This document shows, one piece after another, positions 18,236 to 27,713 of a stretch of 64,000 nt of DNA. The position numbers and the translations under genes are program-made. Origin of the DNA: Profundibacter sp033851955 (lineage in GTDB: Bacteria > Pseudomonadota > Alphaproteobacteria > Rhodobacterales > Rhodobacteraceae); assembly GCA_033851955.1 (NCBI GenBank), contig JAWSVK010000014.1:1-64000 (forward strand), written 5' to 3'. Numbering within the stretch: position 1 is the stretch's first letter; the number at the start of each line of letters is the position of its first letter. Below the pieces are notes generated by a model that was given only the letters and a program-made list of their open reading frames with translations, did not search any database and was not told the DNA's origin.

Positions 18236-19321
18236 TCAGGCCTCGAGCACGTCCTCGCCGCCGCCTTTATCTTTAGGAATTTCAGGCATATCGAACTCAA
18301 GCCCGTGGGCACCGCGAATTTTGTCTTCAATATCATAGGCGATACGATGGTTTTCTTTCAGGTAGGTTTTAGCGTTCTCACGCCCCTGCCCAATACGTTC
18401 ATCACCATAAGAAAACCATGAACCGGATTTATCAACGATCCCCGCCTTAACGCCAAGGTCCAACAGCTCGCCCATTTTGGAGATGCCTTCGCCGTACATG
18501 ATGTCAAATTCCACTTGTTTGAATGGCGGAGCCACTTTGTTTTTGACAACCTTCACGCGGGTGGCATTGCCAACAATTTCTTCGCGGTCCTTCAATGCAC
18601 CAATGCGGCGGATATCCAAACGCACTGAAGAATAGAATTTCAGCGCATTGCCCCCTGTGGTGGTTTCAGGACTGCCAAACATCACGCCGATTTTCATCCG
18701 GATTTGGTTGATGAAAATCACGGTACAGCCCGAGCGCGAGATTGAGCTGGTTAATTTGCGCATGGCTTGGCTCATCAAACGTGCGTGAACACCAACGCTG
18801 GCATCCCCCATATCGCCTTCCAGCTCTGATTTTGGCGTCAACGCAGCAACCGAGTCGACGACAATCATGCTCACCGCACCTGAACGCACCAATGTGTCGG
18901 TAATCTCTAACGCTTGTTCACCGGTATCAGGCTGCGAAATCAAGAGGTCGTCCGTATTAACACCCAGATTTTTAGCATAGAGTGGGTCCAAGGCATGTTC
19001 CGCATCAACAAAGGCGCAAACGCCGCCTTTTTTCTGTGCTTCAGCGACGCAGTGCAAAGTCAATGTGGTCTTACCCGATGATTCTGGGCCATAAATTTCA
19101 ATAACCCGACCTTTGGGGATACCACCAATACCCAGGGCAATATCCAAACCAAGCGATCCAGTCGAGGTTGCCTCAATTTCCTGAACAGCCCCCTCTTGGC
19201 CCAGCTTCATGATCGAACCCTTGCCAAACTGGCGTTCAATCTGGGCAAGCGCAGAATCGAGCGCCTTTTGCTTGTCTGTTTCGCGCTTATCACTCATTTT
19301 CAAAAGATCCGCTGTTGCCAT
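18236..19321 (-). CDS. recA: RecA recombinase
   Basis: This 361-residue protein contains Walker A GPESSGKTT, the QIRMKIGVMFGSPETTTGG L2-loop region and the acidic C-terminal tail. RecA drives homologous recombination and stimulates LexA self-cleavage. AGGAACA precedes the ATG. A clear SOS box and promoter lie just upstream, so damage-induced expression is expected. A terminator follows the gene, so it is likely monocistronic. Confidence 0.98.
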   Translation of the reverse strand: MATADLLKMSDKRETDKQKALDSALAQIERQFGKGSIMKLGQEGAVQEIEATSTGSLGLDIALGIGGIPKGRVIEIYGPESSGKTTLTLHCVAEAQKKGGVCAFVDAEHALDPLYAKNLGVNTDDLLISQPDTGEQALEITDTLVRSGAVSMIVVDSVAALTPKSELEGDMGDASVGVHARLMSQAMRKLTSSISRSGCTVIFINQIRMKIGVMFGSPETTTGGNALKFYSSVRLDIRRIGALKDREEIVGNATRVKVVKNKVAPPFKQVEFDIMYGEGISKMGELLDLGVKAGIVDKSGSWFSYGDERIGQGRENAKTYLKENHRIAYDIEDKIRGAHGLEFDMPEIPKDKGGGEDVLEA

Positions 19322-19368
19322 TGTTCCTGTCCCTTATTTCATAACCGCATTGTCGCGGCAATCATTTT

Positions 19369-19383
19369 GTTCACCACATGTTC
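19369..19383 (-). promoter_or_regulatory. LexA (SOS) box of recA
   Basis: GTTC-ACCACAT-GTTC on the plus strand (GAAC-N7-GAAC in the recA direction) is an exact match to the alphaproteobacterial LexA direct-repeat box. It lies 48 nt upstream of the recA ATG, just downstream of the predicted -10 element, where a repressor would block initiation. Confidence 0.88.
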
Positions 19384-19390
19384 TCTTTTC

Positions 19391-19419
19391 TTTATGGGAT
19401 CAAAACGAGAACATTTCAA
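19391..19419 (-). promoter_or_regulatory. predicted sigma-70 promoter of recA
   Basis: In the recA direction TTGAAA (19419-19414) and CATAAA (19396-19391) are separated by 17 bp. The predicted start site falls in or next to the SOS box. The -10 is imperfect, so this is a prediction. Confidence 0.55.
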
Positions 19420-19634
19420 TAAAAATTTTCATAAATCTATTCTTAATCAAAGAAGTTAAGGAGTGATTACTGACAGGAAGTTGTGCATAATCTTTTCGCT
19501 TCAGCGCGTAGCTAGTTGTAAATAAATAATACTTTGTTGAAAGTTCAACAAACACATGTCAGCCAAAATGGACATGCCACAAACATTATGAATGTGCATC
19601 GGCCTTCATATGGTCTAAGGCCTACTTAAATTTA

Positions 19635-21941
19635 TTAGTGAAATTGTTGCCGAACAGTTTGCGTGAGATCGCTCAGCGAAAATGGTTTCGGCAAAAATAC
19701 TGAGTTGGGTATCTTGGCTTGGTGGTCAACAACATCTTCTTGCGCATATCCGGAAACAAAAACAACCTTCACGTCTGGCCTTGCGACCAATGCCTTTTTG
19801 ACCCAGCTTGGCCCGTCCATTCCCGGCATTACAACGTCTGTCACAAAAACATCCACTGACAGGGCATCGTCTTCAAGCGTTTTGAGTGCCTCCTCAGCGC
19901 TCTCGGCTTCCAGTACAGTATACCCTCGCAAGCGCAGCGCACGAGACGCAAACGCACGTACAGGCGCCTCGTCCTCGACCAATAAAATAACACCCTCGCC
20001 CTGTTCATTTGTCACTTTGGCACTTTCAACGCGTGCCCTGACTTCGGTTTCGTCAACCTTATCATGCGCAGGGAAAAAGAGCGAAAAGCTGGTGCCGCTT
20101 CCGGTTTCACTGTCAACAAAGACGAAACCGCCCGATTGTTTAACAATCCCGTAAACCGTGGACAATCCAAGCCCAGTCCCCTCGCCAACACCCTTGGTGG
20201 TATAAAACGGCTCGAATATTTTGTGCAGCTTATCAGGCGGTATTCCAATTCCTTTGTCATTGACCTTCACCACAACATAATCCCCTGCTGGAACACATGC
20301 CCGATCGCGTTCCAGCTCGTGCTCAAGAGTTAATACTGTGGTCTCAATCCGGATTTCCCCACCCTCAGGCATAGCATCACGTGCATTCACCACAAGGTTC
20401 ATTAACACCTGTTCCAATTGACGCTTATCTGCGCGGATCGGCCGCAATCCAGGGTCATGCGACAGCGTAAGCGTTACTTTTTCTCCAACCAAACGGTTGA
20501 GCAAATGTGTTAATTCAGAGAGGGTATCACGTAAGTCTAATACTTCGGGTTGTAGGTTCTGCTTGCGTGAGAAAGCCAACAATTGCCCAACGAGACTGGC
20601 CGCCCGATTCGCATTTTGGTTGATTTGCATAAGGTCACCATAATCCGTGTCCCCCTGATCATGACGCAACAACAATAGGTCGCAATGGCCCGAAATAGCC
20701 GTGAGCAAGTTGTTGAAATCATGGGCAACCCCACCCGCCAATTGGCCAATCGCTTGCATTTTTTGACTCTGTACAAACTGCGCCTCAAGCGTTTTCAACT
20801 CAGTTGCATCACTCATAACGGCCATCAACATTGGCGCACCGTCTTCTTCAATTCGGCTCAGAGAAATCTGTAGATAGAGTTCTTTTTCAGACTTTCGGAC
20901 ACGCAGAATTTCAGTGCTTTTCAAACCACGCCCCTTGGCCGCATCCACCAGCCAATCGGTCACCGAACGCCCCAACCCCTCGACCAGATCAGACAGATCC
21001 GTGTCAGCATTCAGTGGATCATTTAGCAAACCTCGCGCCAACTTATTGGCCTCGATCACTTGACCAGTCGGTGCAATTTTTATCATCGGAACAGGCAGAC
21101 CATCAAACACTTGACCATCGTCTTTACGCTCGCCAATCGCCGCCCCAGGGAGCATGTAAATCTCACGCCGCCCGCCGGCCCCTTCAAGTTCAGCTATGAT
21201 GGTCCGTACAATCCCGTCTTTGCTCATCACATCATGGGCCTGCCCGCTGCACAGCGGCAGATCATTAAACACCCGATCCAACGTTTTCACACGCCCGCCC
21301 AACAATCGGCGCAACGCATCATTCATAAACAGGATGGTCCCCGATTTTGAGGCCGTCAACATCGGCAAGCTCAATCCTTCGGCCCCACGACTGTTGACCG
21401 TGCGCTCGCCCAAGTCTTCTAACCGCCACAAAAATCCTTCGCTGCCAATTAGATGCACCGCAAGACGTATATGCCCGCGCCGCGTCACCACATCTTCACG
21501 TGCGGCCCCCGTTGCCACAGCTTTATTTTGCATCCGGAACAACACAGCCGAGGGGTTCGCGAACAAATCCCGCAACACATGCGCCAAAGATTTGCCACTG
21601 CAGTCGGCGAACCGCTCTTTGGCGACTGCATTCAAAAAGCCGACTTCGCCCTGCTTGTCCGTTACAAAGCTGGGCGAAGCATCATTCTTAACAAACTCAG
21701 AAACATGACGATAGGCCGCATTCCGTCGCCGATCATGCCTATACTTGGTGCCCTGCACGATTGCGGCGACAAACGCCAAGGTCGCCCCAATGGCCATCAT
21801 CAAAATGCCAAACATTGGATCAGGCACAAACAACGCGCCTGCAATGAGCACAGCCGCAAATAGGCCCAAGTATACCATCTTGGGCGCAAGCAACAAATTA
21901 CTGCTGGTCATATGATTTGGCGTCTGGAGCGTATCGGCCAC
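19635..21941 (-). CDS. cckA: CckA-type hybrid histidine kinase
   Basis: This 768-residue hybrid kinase has two N-terminal membrane helices (about 22-62), PAS-like sensor regions (about 80-390), an HisKA domain with His407 in GGVAHDFNNLL, an HATPase domain (N-box NLVVNARDAM, G-box EGTGLGLSTVYGIV) and a C-terminal receiver with Asp702 in FVTDVVMPGMDG. This is the CckA layout. In alphaproteobacteria CckA signals through ChpT to CtrA; in roseobacters it affects motility and gene-transfer agents. I chose the GTG at 21941 because GGGGA lies 7 nt upstream. A CtrA-type box precedes it. Confidence 0.92.
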   Translation of the reverse strand: MADTLQTPNHMTSSNLLLAPKMVYLGLFAAVLIAGALFVPDPMFGILMMAIGATLAFVAAIVQGTKYRHDRRRNAAYRHVSEFVKNDASPSFVTDKQGEVGFLNAVAKERFADCSGKSLAHVLRDLFANPSAVLFRMQNKAVATGAAREDVVTRRGHIRLAVHLIGSEGFLWRLEDLGERTVNSRGAEGLSLPMLTASKSGTILFMNDALRRLLGGRVKTLDRVFNDLPLCSGQAHDVMSKDGIVRTIIAELEGAGGRREIYMLPGAAIGERKDDGQVFDGLPVPMIKIAPTGQVIEANKLARGLLNDPLNADTDLSDLVEGLGRSVTDWLVDAAKGRGLKSTEILRVRKSEKELYLQISLSRIEEDGAPMLMAVMSDATELKTLEAQFVQSQKMQAIGQLAGGVAHDFNNLLTAISGHCDLLLLRHDQGDTDYGDLMQINQNANRAASLVGQLLAFSRKQNLQPEVLDLRDTLSELTHLLNRLVGEKVTLTLSHDPGLRPIRADKRQLEQVLMNLVVNARDAMPEGGEIRIETTVLTLEHELERDRACVPAGDYVVVKVNDKGIGIPPDKLHKIFEPFYTTKGVGEGTGLGLSTVYGIVKQSGGFVFVDSETGSGTSFSLFFPAHDKVDETEVRARVESAKVTNEQGEGVILLVEDEAPVRAFASRALRLRGYTVLEAESAEEALKTLEDDALSVDVFVTDVVMPGMDGPSWVKKALVARPDVKVVFVSGYAQEDVVDHQAKIPNSVFLPKPFSLSDLTQTVRQQFH

Positions 21942-21992
21942 CGAAAAATCCCCGTTATTGATTCGTGGTTTCTCTATACGGACCTAAAACTG

Positions 21993-22007
21993 TTAAGCTC
22001 TCATTAA
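21993..22007 (-). promoter_or_regulatory. CtrA-type binding box upstream of cckA
   Basis: In the cckA direction the sequence is TTAA-TGAGAGC-TTAAC, a full match to the CtrA consensus TTAA-N7-TTAAC. Its inner edge is 52 nt from the cckA start codon. It suggests feedback of CtrA on its own activating kinase. Confidence 0.7.
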
Positions 22008-22053
22008 ACTCGGTCCGCAAAAAGACGCATCCACAACTGAGGGTTGATAGTGC

Positions 22054-23247
22054 CTATGCCTTCTCCCGAGTCAAGAGCGCACAGAAAAATCCGTCCCCGC
22101 CATCAAGCGGTGTGAACCGGTGCTTTAACAGGCATTTCCATCCCGAATGCGCCTTAAGGAACCCACCGATTTGGTCAGAATTTTCAACCTCCAACAATGA
22201 ACAAGTGGTGTAGGCCAACACCCCGCCGGCCCCAACCAGATCTGCTGCCACCGTCAAAATATCAGCCTGAACTTTGCACAATTCATCCAGCTGCGCCTGA
22301 TCAAACGCCCACTTCCCAGCCGGAGAGCGCCGCCAAGCCCCACTGCCAGAGCACGGCACATCACAAAGCACCAAATCGAAACTTCCGACTTCAGCCCCGT
22401 CCATTGTCAAGCCTTCTGCCAAGTCTTCCGGTTCAAGCAACGTAATCGCAACCCCGGCCCGTTCAGCCCGACCCGGCAAATCCTTCATGCGTTGCGGCTT
22501 TGCGTCATGAGCAAAACACTGCGCAGAAGTGCGCGCCGCCATCGCCAAAACCTTGCCGCCACCACCCGCACAATAATCCAAAACACGGCTGCCTGCGGTG
22601 ACAGGCAACAAATCCACCACGGCTTGCGACGCGGCATCCTGCAACTCAATTCTGCCCTCCAGATAGGGCGCGCTCAAATGTACACGACGCGGATTTTCAG
22701 TGACTTCCAGTGCCGTTTTGGACAGGGCATGCGGCACGGCGGTGATGTTCTCAGCCGCCAAAGCCGAAATCGCCTGCTCGCGGGTAGACTTAGCCGTGTT
22801 CACCCGTAAAAACACTGGCGCACGATGCTGTAAGGCCTGACAGACCGCTGCAAAATCCTTGCCAAGGCTGGCCTGCAACGCGGGTGCGATCCATTCCGGA
22901 CAATCCAGCGCGGCATTGCCCTCTGGCGTGTCCCTATGCGCGGCCTCATCCTCAGACAAAACAGCTGGCGCATGCCCCTCGCCCGTGAACATTTCATCCA
23001 CTGCCAAGCCCCGCGCGCGCATCAACCCCAAGATCACCCCGCGCCCTGTTTCCGCTCCACCCAAGGCCGCAAACGAGCGCTTGCACCGCAACGCATCAAA
23101 CACATGATCACGCACGGCAGCCCGATCTTTGGACCCCGCAAACCGTGAATGCCGTGCCCAATTGGTCAGCGCTTTTTCGGCGGCCGAGCCGTCCAGAATA
23201 TCATCCAGAATTTCAATCGCGGCCGAAAGACGTGCTGCAGGTTGCAT
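22054..23247 (-). CDS. rsmB: RsmB-type 16S rRNA cytosine-C5 methyltransferase
   Basis: This protein of about 397 residues has an N-terminal NusB-like helical domain (about 1-140) and a C-terminal SAM-dependent methyltransferase. Visible signatures are the SAM loop VLDYCAGGGGK, the DVPCSGSGAWRRSP motif with one catalytic Cys, and YTTCSLLEVEN with the second. These fit RsmB/NOL1/NOP2/Sun proteins, which methylate C967 of 16S rRNA in E. coli. ATG 23247 follows AGGAG by 7 nt; the longer frame would start at a TTG. The exact target base is inferred. Confidence 0.88.
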   Translation of the reverse strand: MQPAARLSAAIEILDDILDGSAAEKALTNWARHSRFAGSKDRAAVRDHVFDALRCKRSFAALGGAETGRGVILGLMRARGLAVDEMFTGEGHAPAVLSEDEAAHRDTPEGNAALDCPEWIAPALQASLGKDFAAVCQALQHRAPVFLRVNTAKSTREQAISALAAENITAVPHALSKTALEVTENPRRVHLSAPYLEGRIELQDAASQAVVDLLPVTAGSRVLDYCAGGGGKVLAMAARTSAQCFAHDAKPQRMKDLPGRAERAGVAITLLEPEDLAEGLTMDGAEVGSFDLVLCDVPCSGSGAWRRSPAGKWAFDQAQLDELCKVQADILTVAADLVGAGGVLAYTTCSLLEVENSDQIGGFLKAHSGWKCLLKHRFTPLDGGDGFFCALLTREKA

Positions 23248-23643
23248 AGGCAAGCTCCTGTTGAGAGGAATAAGTAGGAAGCCTGCCTATACACAATGGT
23301 CGCAGGTTTACATAGGGGGCTTGGATATATTTGAGCCAAAGTGCGGCACAAGGCGTGAAGAAGCGCCTTACCCCGACAAAACACTGGTTCAAGAGCAAAA
23401 ACTGGTGCTGGTTGCTCTGTGCATCGAAAATGCCCAGCCTGTATTGCAGAACCAATCTTTTAGCCGCCGATTTAAAAAAACGTCAGCCTTTGAAAGTCCG
23501 GTTCTCGAGTGTTTTGGCTACGCTCAGAAACCAAAATACGACGTGTCCCAGATCAACACCCATCCCTGAAAATGAGTAAGGTGGATGGATTGAAAACGCA
23601 TCGGACCTAAGTTGCTGAAAACACCAACAACAAGGCGGACTTG
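23248..23643. other. upstream region of rsmB and decayed DNA
   Basis: This 396-nt region has the rsmB leader and then a plus-strand frame (to 23569) that overlaps the rsmB start and resembles no family I know. I see no supported gene. It adjoins the LysR remnant, so it is probably part of one decayed stretch running to the RTX gene. Confidence 0.45.
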
Positions 23644-23774
23644 ATGGACCTCAGCCAGATTAGATATTTCGTGAGCCTTGCTGATACTTTGAATTTCACC
23701 CAAGCCGCCCGCCACAGCGGCATATAACAACCAAGCCTGACCAAACCCATTTAAAGGCGCGCGAAGACATTAGG
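23644..23774 (+). pseudogene. LysR-family regulator remnant (N-terminal helix-turn-helix only)
   Basis: Translation from ATG 23644 gives MDLSQIRYFVSLADTLNFTQ, the classic start of a LysR DNA-binding domain. It continues AARHSGI, then a TAA stop where most LysR proteins have a residue before QPSLT. QPSLTKPI then follows, with a second TAA where Gln is usual, and a LE-E-LG-like end. Two nonsense changes in otherwise clear homology show a dead gene. The effector-binding domain is not recognisable downstream. Confidence 0.8.
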
Positions 23775-23779
23775 CTGTC

Positions 23780-23815
23780 GTCATCAGACTGCGGTCATCA
23801 GACTGCGGTCATCAG
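23780..23815. repeat. 14-bp tandem repeat
   Basis: The unit GTCATCAGACTGCG occurs twice in tandem, followed by a partial third copy GTCATCAG. It lies directly after the LysR remnant, consistent with slippage in decaying DNA. From here to 24206 I see no gene apart from the RTX leader. Confidence 0.85.
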
Positions 23816-24206
23816 CGATCAGTCAAACAAGGATGATGATTGCCAAGAGTGCCCTGCCCGACTAGCCAAAGCCTCTAAATTCAGCAACGCAATTCCTGTC
23901 AGCAAAGCTCTTTGCAAAAGACCGGTTTGCCAATTCTGCGTCACGGAATTCGGGTTGGCCGCCCTTGCACAAAAATGCTCAAGTCCGATGCGCCAAAACG
24001 ACCGTTGAAAAGCACAACATACCCCTCAGATCACAAGACCTGAGCACGCTCTTTGAGTGAAGCGTGCCGCTCATACGCCAACCCACAATGGCACGGGGAT
24101 GCCAAGCCTCAAAAACGTTGAATTTTTCACTCAACTATGCCAAAGCCATAAATAGTTTTCACGTAATTAGTTAACTTATTTTGATCAAACAAACTGGGAG
24201 AAAACC

Positions 24207-25898
24207 ATGACGTCAACGATCCTATCAACGGATGAAACTTCTGTACAGTTAATAGCAGCCACAGGCGACACCTTCACGCTCAGTCGCGAGGGCAGTATTC
24301 TGGTCTCAGATTCTTTTGGTCTCGCTACATCATATGACAATTTCGACCAAAATGTTTTCATATTTGGTGAAATTATCGCAGCTTTTGATGGCATTATCCT
24401 TGGATCGGATGGCGGGGTCCTAACTGGCCTTGGCCTAAATGATGTCTTTATTGGCTCCACGGGGTCTATTACCAGCATGAACGCATCCGAACATGCACTG
24501 TTTTTACGCGGAACCTCAAATGATGTGGTCAACCATGGCTCGCTGCAGTCAACCGGTAGCGCACTCAGATTTAATGGCGACATTTCCGATGTGGTTAATT
24601 CTGGCACAATCCATTCTACCGACGGCTATGGCGTGTTTTTTCAAGGCTTAACGGTGGGCGGAACCTCTACACTGAACAACAGCGGAAACATCGCAGGCTC
24701 GAGGGGGGTCAACGCGATTAACGAAGACCTGAATGTGCTCAATACCGGTGTAATCAGCGGCACATCCTCTTATGGGGTGTATCTCGGAAGTGACGGCCAT
24801 GATCTTACTCTTGAAAACTATGGAACAATAGAAACAATTGGTGACGTTGCAGTTAGCGCGCGGGATGGTGACGACATCGTCAATAACTACGGCACACTGA
24901 TTGGCGACGTCGAATTGGAGGATGGTACAAATTCGTTTAATAACGCTGGGACAATGAATGGACATTATCTTGGTGGCGAAGGAGCAGATACTGTTATCAA
25001 TAGCGGGCTCATTTCAGAAAGTATTTACCTTTTGGGCGGCCACGACATGTTTGACGGACGTGGCGGCAACGTGATTGGGACTGTTTTTGGCGGCAATGGC
25101 GATGACACCTATATCATCGACGATGCAACGATTGATCTGTACGAGGACAGCGCCGCGGGCACCGACCTCGTTCAATCCCTCGTCGGCTGGAAACTGGGTG
25201 ACAATTTTGAGAACCTCGACCTGCTGGGCGACGCTGATCTGCGCGGGGTCGGCAACGATGAAAACAACGTGATCAACGGCAATATCGGCGACAATGTGCT
25301 TTATGGGCGCGCTGGCAACGACACGATTGCGGCCGGCGCGGGCGCTGATTTCCTCTCGGGCCAAGACGGCAATGACACCCTGAACGGCGGCGACGGTAAC
25401 GACACCATCCGCGGCGGCAAGGGCAACGATGATTTGGTCGGCGGCGACGGCGATGATGATCTGCGCGGTGGCCGCGGCCATGACGATCTGAGCGGAGGCA
25501 ATGGCAACGATATTCTAAGCGGCAACGGCGGTAATGACACCCTGCTCGGTGGGGCTGGCGACGACATCCTGATCGGCGGTATCGGGCAGGATGATCTGAC
25601 TGGTGGCGACGGCGAAGATGTGTTCATGTTCCGCAATGCCTCGCACAGCACTGATGTGCCAAACGCCGATCACATCACGGATTTTGCCATCGGCGAAGAC
25701 CTGATTGATCTGAGTGGATTTGTTGGTGAGTTTGCCTTTGTAACGGGTGCGTTCACGGGCACCGGGGCCGAGGTTCGGATCACGACAGGCGGCGGCAACA
25801 GCCGTGTGCGCATCGATCTGGACGGCGACGGTGTCACCGACATGAACATCATTGTTGAAGGGGTGATGGGACTAACGGCGGCTGATTTCCTGCTGTAA
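24207..25898 (+). CDS. secreted RTX calcium-binding repeat protein
   Basis: This 563-residue protein has no classical signal peptide. Its N-terminal two-thirds (about 80-300) consists of irregular NxGxI/GxG repeats suggesting a right-handed beta-helix. Residues about 362-475 contain many GGxGxDxL-type nonapeptides, which bind calcium and form a beta-roll. The C-terminus (DHITDFAIGEDLIDLSGF ... AADFLL) resembles the serralysin-type secretion end for type I export. GGGAG precedes the ATG. No type I exporter genes are nearby. The first half looks more AT-rich than the repeat half, which may mean a mosaic origin. Adhesin or surface protein is a guess. Confidence 0.85.
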   Translation: MTSTILSTDETSVQLIAATGDTFTLSREGSILVSDSFGLATSYDNFDQNVFIFGEIIAAFDGIILGSDGGVLTGLGLNDVFIGSTGSITSMNASEHALFLRGTSNDVVNHGSLQSTGSALRFNGDISDVVNSGTIHSTDGYGVFFQGLTVGGTSTLNNSGNIAGSRGVNAINEDLNVLNTGVISGTSSYGVYLGSDGHDLTLENYGTIETIGDVAVSARDGDDIVNNYGTLIGDVELEDGTNSFNNAGTMNGHYLGGEGADTVINSGLISESIYLLGGHDMFDGRGGNVIGTVFGGNGDDTYIIDDATIDLYEDSAAGTDLVQSLVGWKLGDNFENLDLLGDADLRGVGNDENNVINGNIGDNVLYGRAGNDTIAAGAGADFLSGQDGNDTLNGGDGNDTIRGGKGNDDLVGGDGDDDLRGGRGHDDLSGGNGNDILSGNGGNDTLLGGAGDDILIGGIGQDDLTGGDGEDVFMFRNASHSTDVPNADHITDFAIGEDLIDLSGFVGEFAFVTGAFTGTGAEVRITTGGGNSRVRIDLDGDGVTDMNIIVEGVMGLTAADFLL

Positions 25899-25917
25899 CA
25901 TCAGCTGTCAGAAAACA

Positions 25918-25950
25918 CCTCTGCGCGGCTATTTTTGGCTGCGCAGGGGT
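25918..25950 (+). terminator. hairpin after the RTX gene
   Basis: The stem CCTCTGCGC/GCGCAGGGG (one G-U pair) has a 14-nt loop, but only a weak T-rich tail follows. On the opposite strand a TGTTTT tail follows the stem, so it may also serve guaB. Confidence 0.4.
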
Positions 25951-26027
25951 TAAATATCAGAGCAGATTTCACCCCATATACATTTTGTATGGTTTTGCCA
26001 TCGCCCAATCCGGCCAAATCACCTGTG

Positions 26028-27482
26028 TTAAGACGTCCGGTAATTCGGGCTTTCGCGGGTGATCTGCACGTCATGCACATGGCTTTCTTTCAGGCCCGCG
26101 CCAGTGATGCGCACGAACTCGCATTTGGTGCGCATATCATCCACCGTCGCCGCCCCCGTATAGCCCATTGCGGCCCGCAGACCGCCGACCAACTGGTGGA
26201 TCACAGCATTGGCCGTGCCCTTATAAGGCACCTGCCCTTCGATCCCTTCGGGCACCAGTTTGTCACTGGCCGCATCCTTTTGGAAATACCGATCTGCCGA
26301 GCCCCGCGCCATCGCGCCAAGGCTGCCCATACCACGGTAGCTTTTGAAGCTACGGCCTTGATATAGAATGACTTCTCCGGGGCTCTCATCCGTGCCAGCG
26401 ACCATACTGCCAACCATGGCGCAATTGGCACCCGCCGCAATCGCTTTGGCAAAATCGCCGGAAAACTTGATGCCACCATCAGCAATAATCGGCGTGCCAC
26501 TTTCGGCGGCACCCTTGGCAGAATCCATAATCGCTGTCAGCTGAGGAACCCCCACACCCGCCACAATCCGCGTGGTGCAAATGGAGCCAGGCCCGATGCC
26601 AACCTTAACGGCATCAGCCCCCGCGCCGATCAGCGCCTTGGTGGCCTCAGCCGTCGCCACATTGCCCGCCACGATTTGTACATCACCAAACGCCTTCTTG
26701 GCCCGCTCAACCGCTACAGCCACCCCTTCAGAGTGACCATGCGCTGTGTCAATCACGATCATATCAATGCCCGCATCCGCTAAGGCCTCAGAACGCTCAA
26801 AGCCAGCATCGCCAACCGTGCTGGCCGCGGCAACCCGCAACCGGCCCAGATCATCCTTACAGGCCGACGGGTTCAACACCGCTTGCTCCAAATCCTTCAA
26901 CGTCATAAGGCCGGTCAGCTTGCCAGCCCCATCGGTGATCAGCAGCTTCTCAATGCGCCGCGCCTGCATCAGGCTCTTGGCCTCATCCAATCCAGCTGGC
27001 TCATGCAACAGGGCCAAATTGTCAGATGACATCATCGCCGCAACCGGCGTTTTATCATCAGTGGCAAAGCGCATATCGCGATTGGTCACAATGCCAACGA
27101 CCCGGCCTGAACCATCCACCACAGGAAAGCCTGTGACGCGGTAACGCTCCTGCAACAACTTCGCATCCGCCAAAGTCTGATCCGGTGTCAAAGTGATCGG
27201 ATTATAAACAACCCCACTTTCAAACCGCTTCACGCGGCGCACCTGCATGGCTTGCTCTTCAACATCCAAATTGCGATGGATCACCCCCATCCCGCCGACT
27301 TGCGCCATGGCAATCGCCATTTTGGCTTCGGTCACAGTGTCCATTGCCGAACTCAGCAATGGGATATTCAGACGGATCGATTTGGTGACTTGAGTTGATG
27401 TGTCGGCCGTGGATGGCAGCACGCTGGACGCGGCTGGAACCAGTAGAACATCATCAAACGAAAGGGCCTCACGAATCTCCAT
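26028..27482 (-). CDS. guaB: inosine-5'-monophosphate dehydrogenase
   Basis: This 484-residue enzyme converts IMP to XMP with NAD, the first committed step to GMP. It has a TIM-barrel catalytic domain split by two CBS motifs (about 90-205). The catalytic Cys302 lies in GPGSICTTRIV, and the flap carries the YRGMGS motif. AAGGAG lies 7 nt before the ATG. It is flanked by the RTX gene and a permease gene without visible operon partners. Confidence 0.97.
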   Translation of the reverse strand: MEIREALSFDDVLLVPAASSVLPSTADTSTQVTKSIRLNIPLLSSAMDTVTEAKMAIAMAQVGGMGVIHRNLDVEEQAMQVRRVKRFESGVVYNPITLTPDQTLADAKLLQERYRVTGFPVVDGSGRVVGIVTNRDMRFATDDKTPVAAMMSSDNLALLHEPAGLDEAKSLMQARRIEKLLITDGAGKLTGLMTLKDLEQAVLNPSACKDDLGRLRVAAASTVGDAGFERSEALADAGIDMIVIDTAHGHSEGVAVAVERAKKAFGDVQIVAGNVATAEATKALIGAGADAVKVGIGPGSICTTRIVAGVGVPQLTAIMDSAKGAAESGTPIIADGGIKFSGDFAKAIAAGANCAMVGSMVAGTDESPGEVILYQGRSFKSYRGMGSLGAMARGSADRYFQKDAASDKLVPEGIEGQVPYKGTANAVIHQLVGGLRAAMGYTGAATVDDMRTKCEFVRITGAGLKESHVHDVQITRESPNYRTS

Positions 27483-27713
27483 GGGCGGTCTCCTTGGAAA
27501 GCTTCATTTGACGCGTCCCTATTTCATGGATTGCGGGTGAGGGAAAGAGCATATCGCCAAAGCTCCAACGATTCACATAACATTCACCAAAAAATAAACC
27601 CCGCCCCCTTCTTCTTGCCTCAAAATACCTCCGCCAAAGGCACGGCGCGCAGCGCCCAAAAAATCAAGCATGCGCAGCATTCCGTTTTCCTGTGGAACGA
27701 ACCCTAGCCCGAA

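Noticed and set aside
24207..25100. N-terminal repeats read as an autotransporter passenger
   Set aside because: There is no Sec signal peptide and no C-terminal beta-barrel; the C-terminus fits RTX type I secretion instead.
25291..25630. regularly spaced repeats in the RTX gene considered as a CRISPR array
   Set aside because: The repeats are in frame, encode GGxGxDxL nonapeptides and vary in sequence; there are no spacers and no cas genes.
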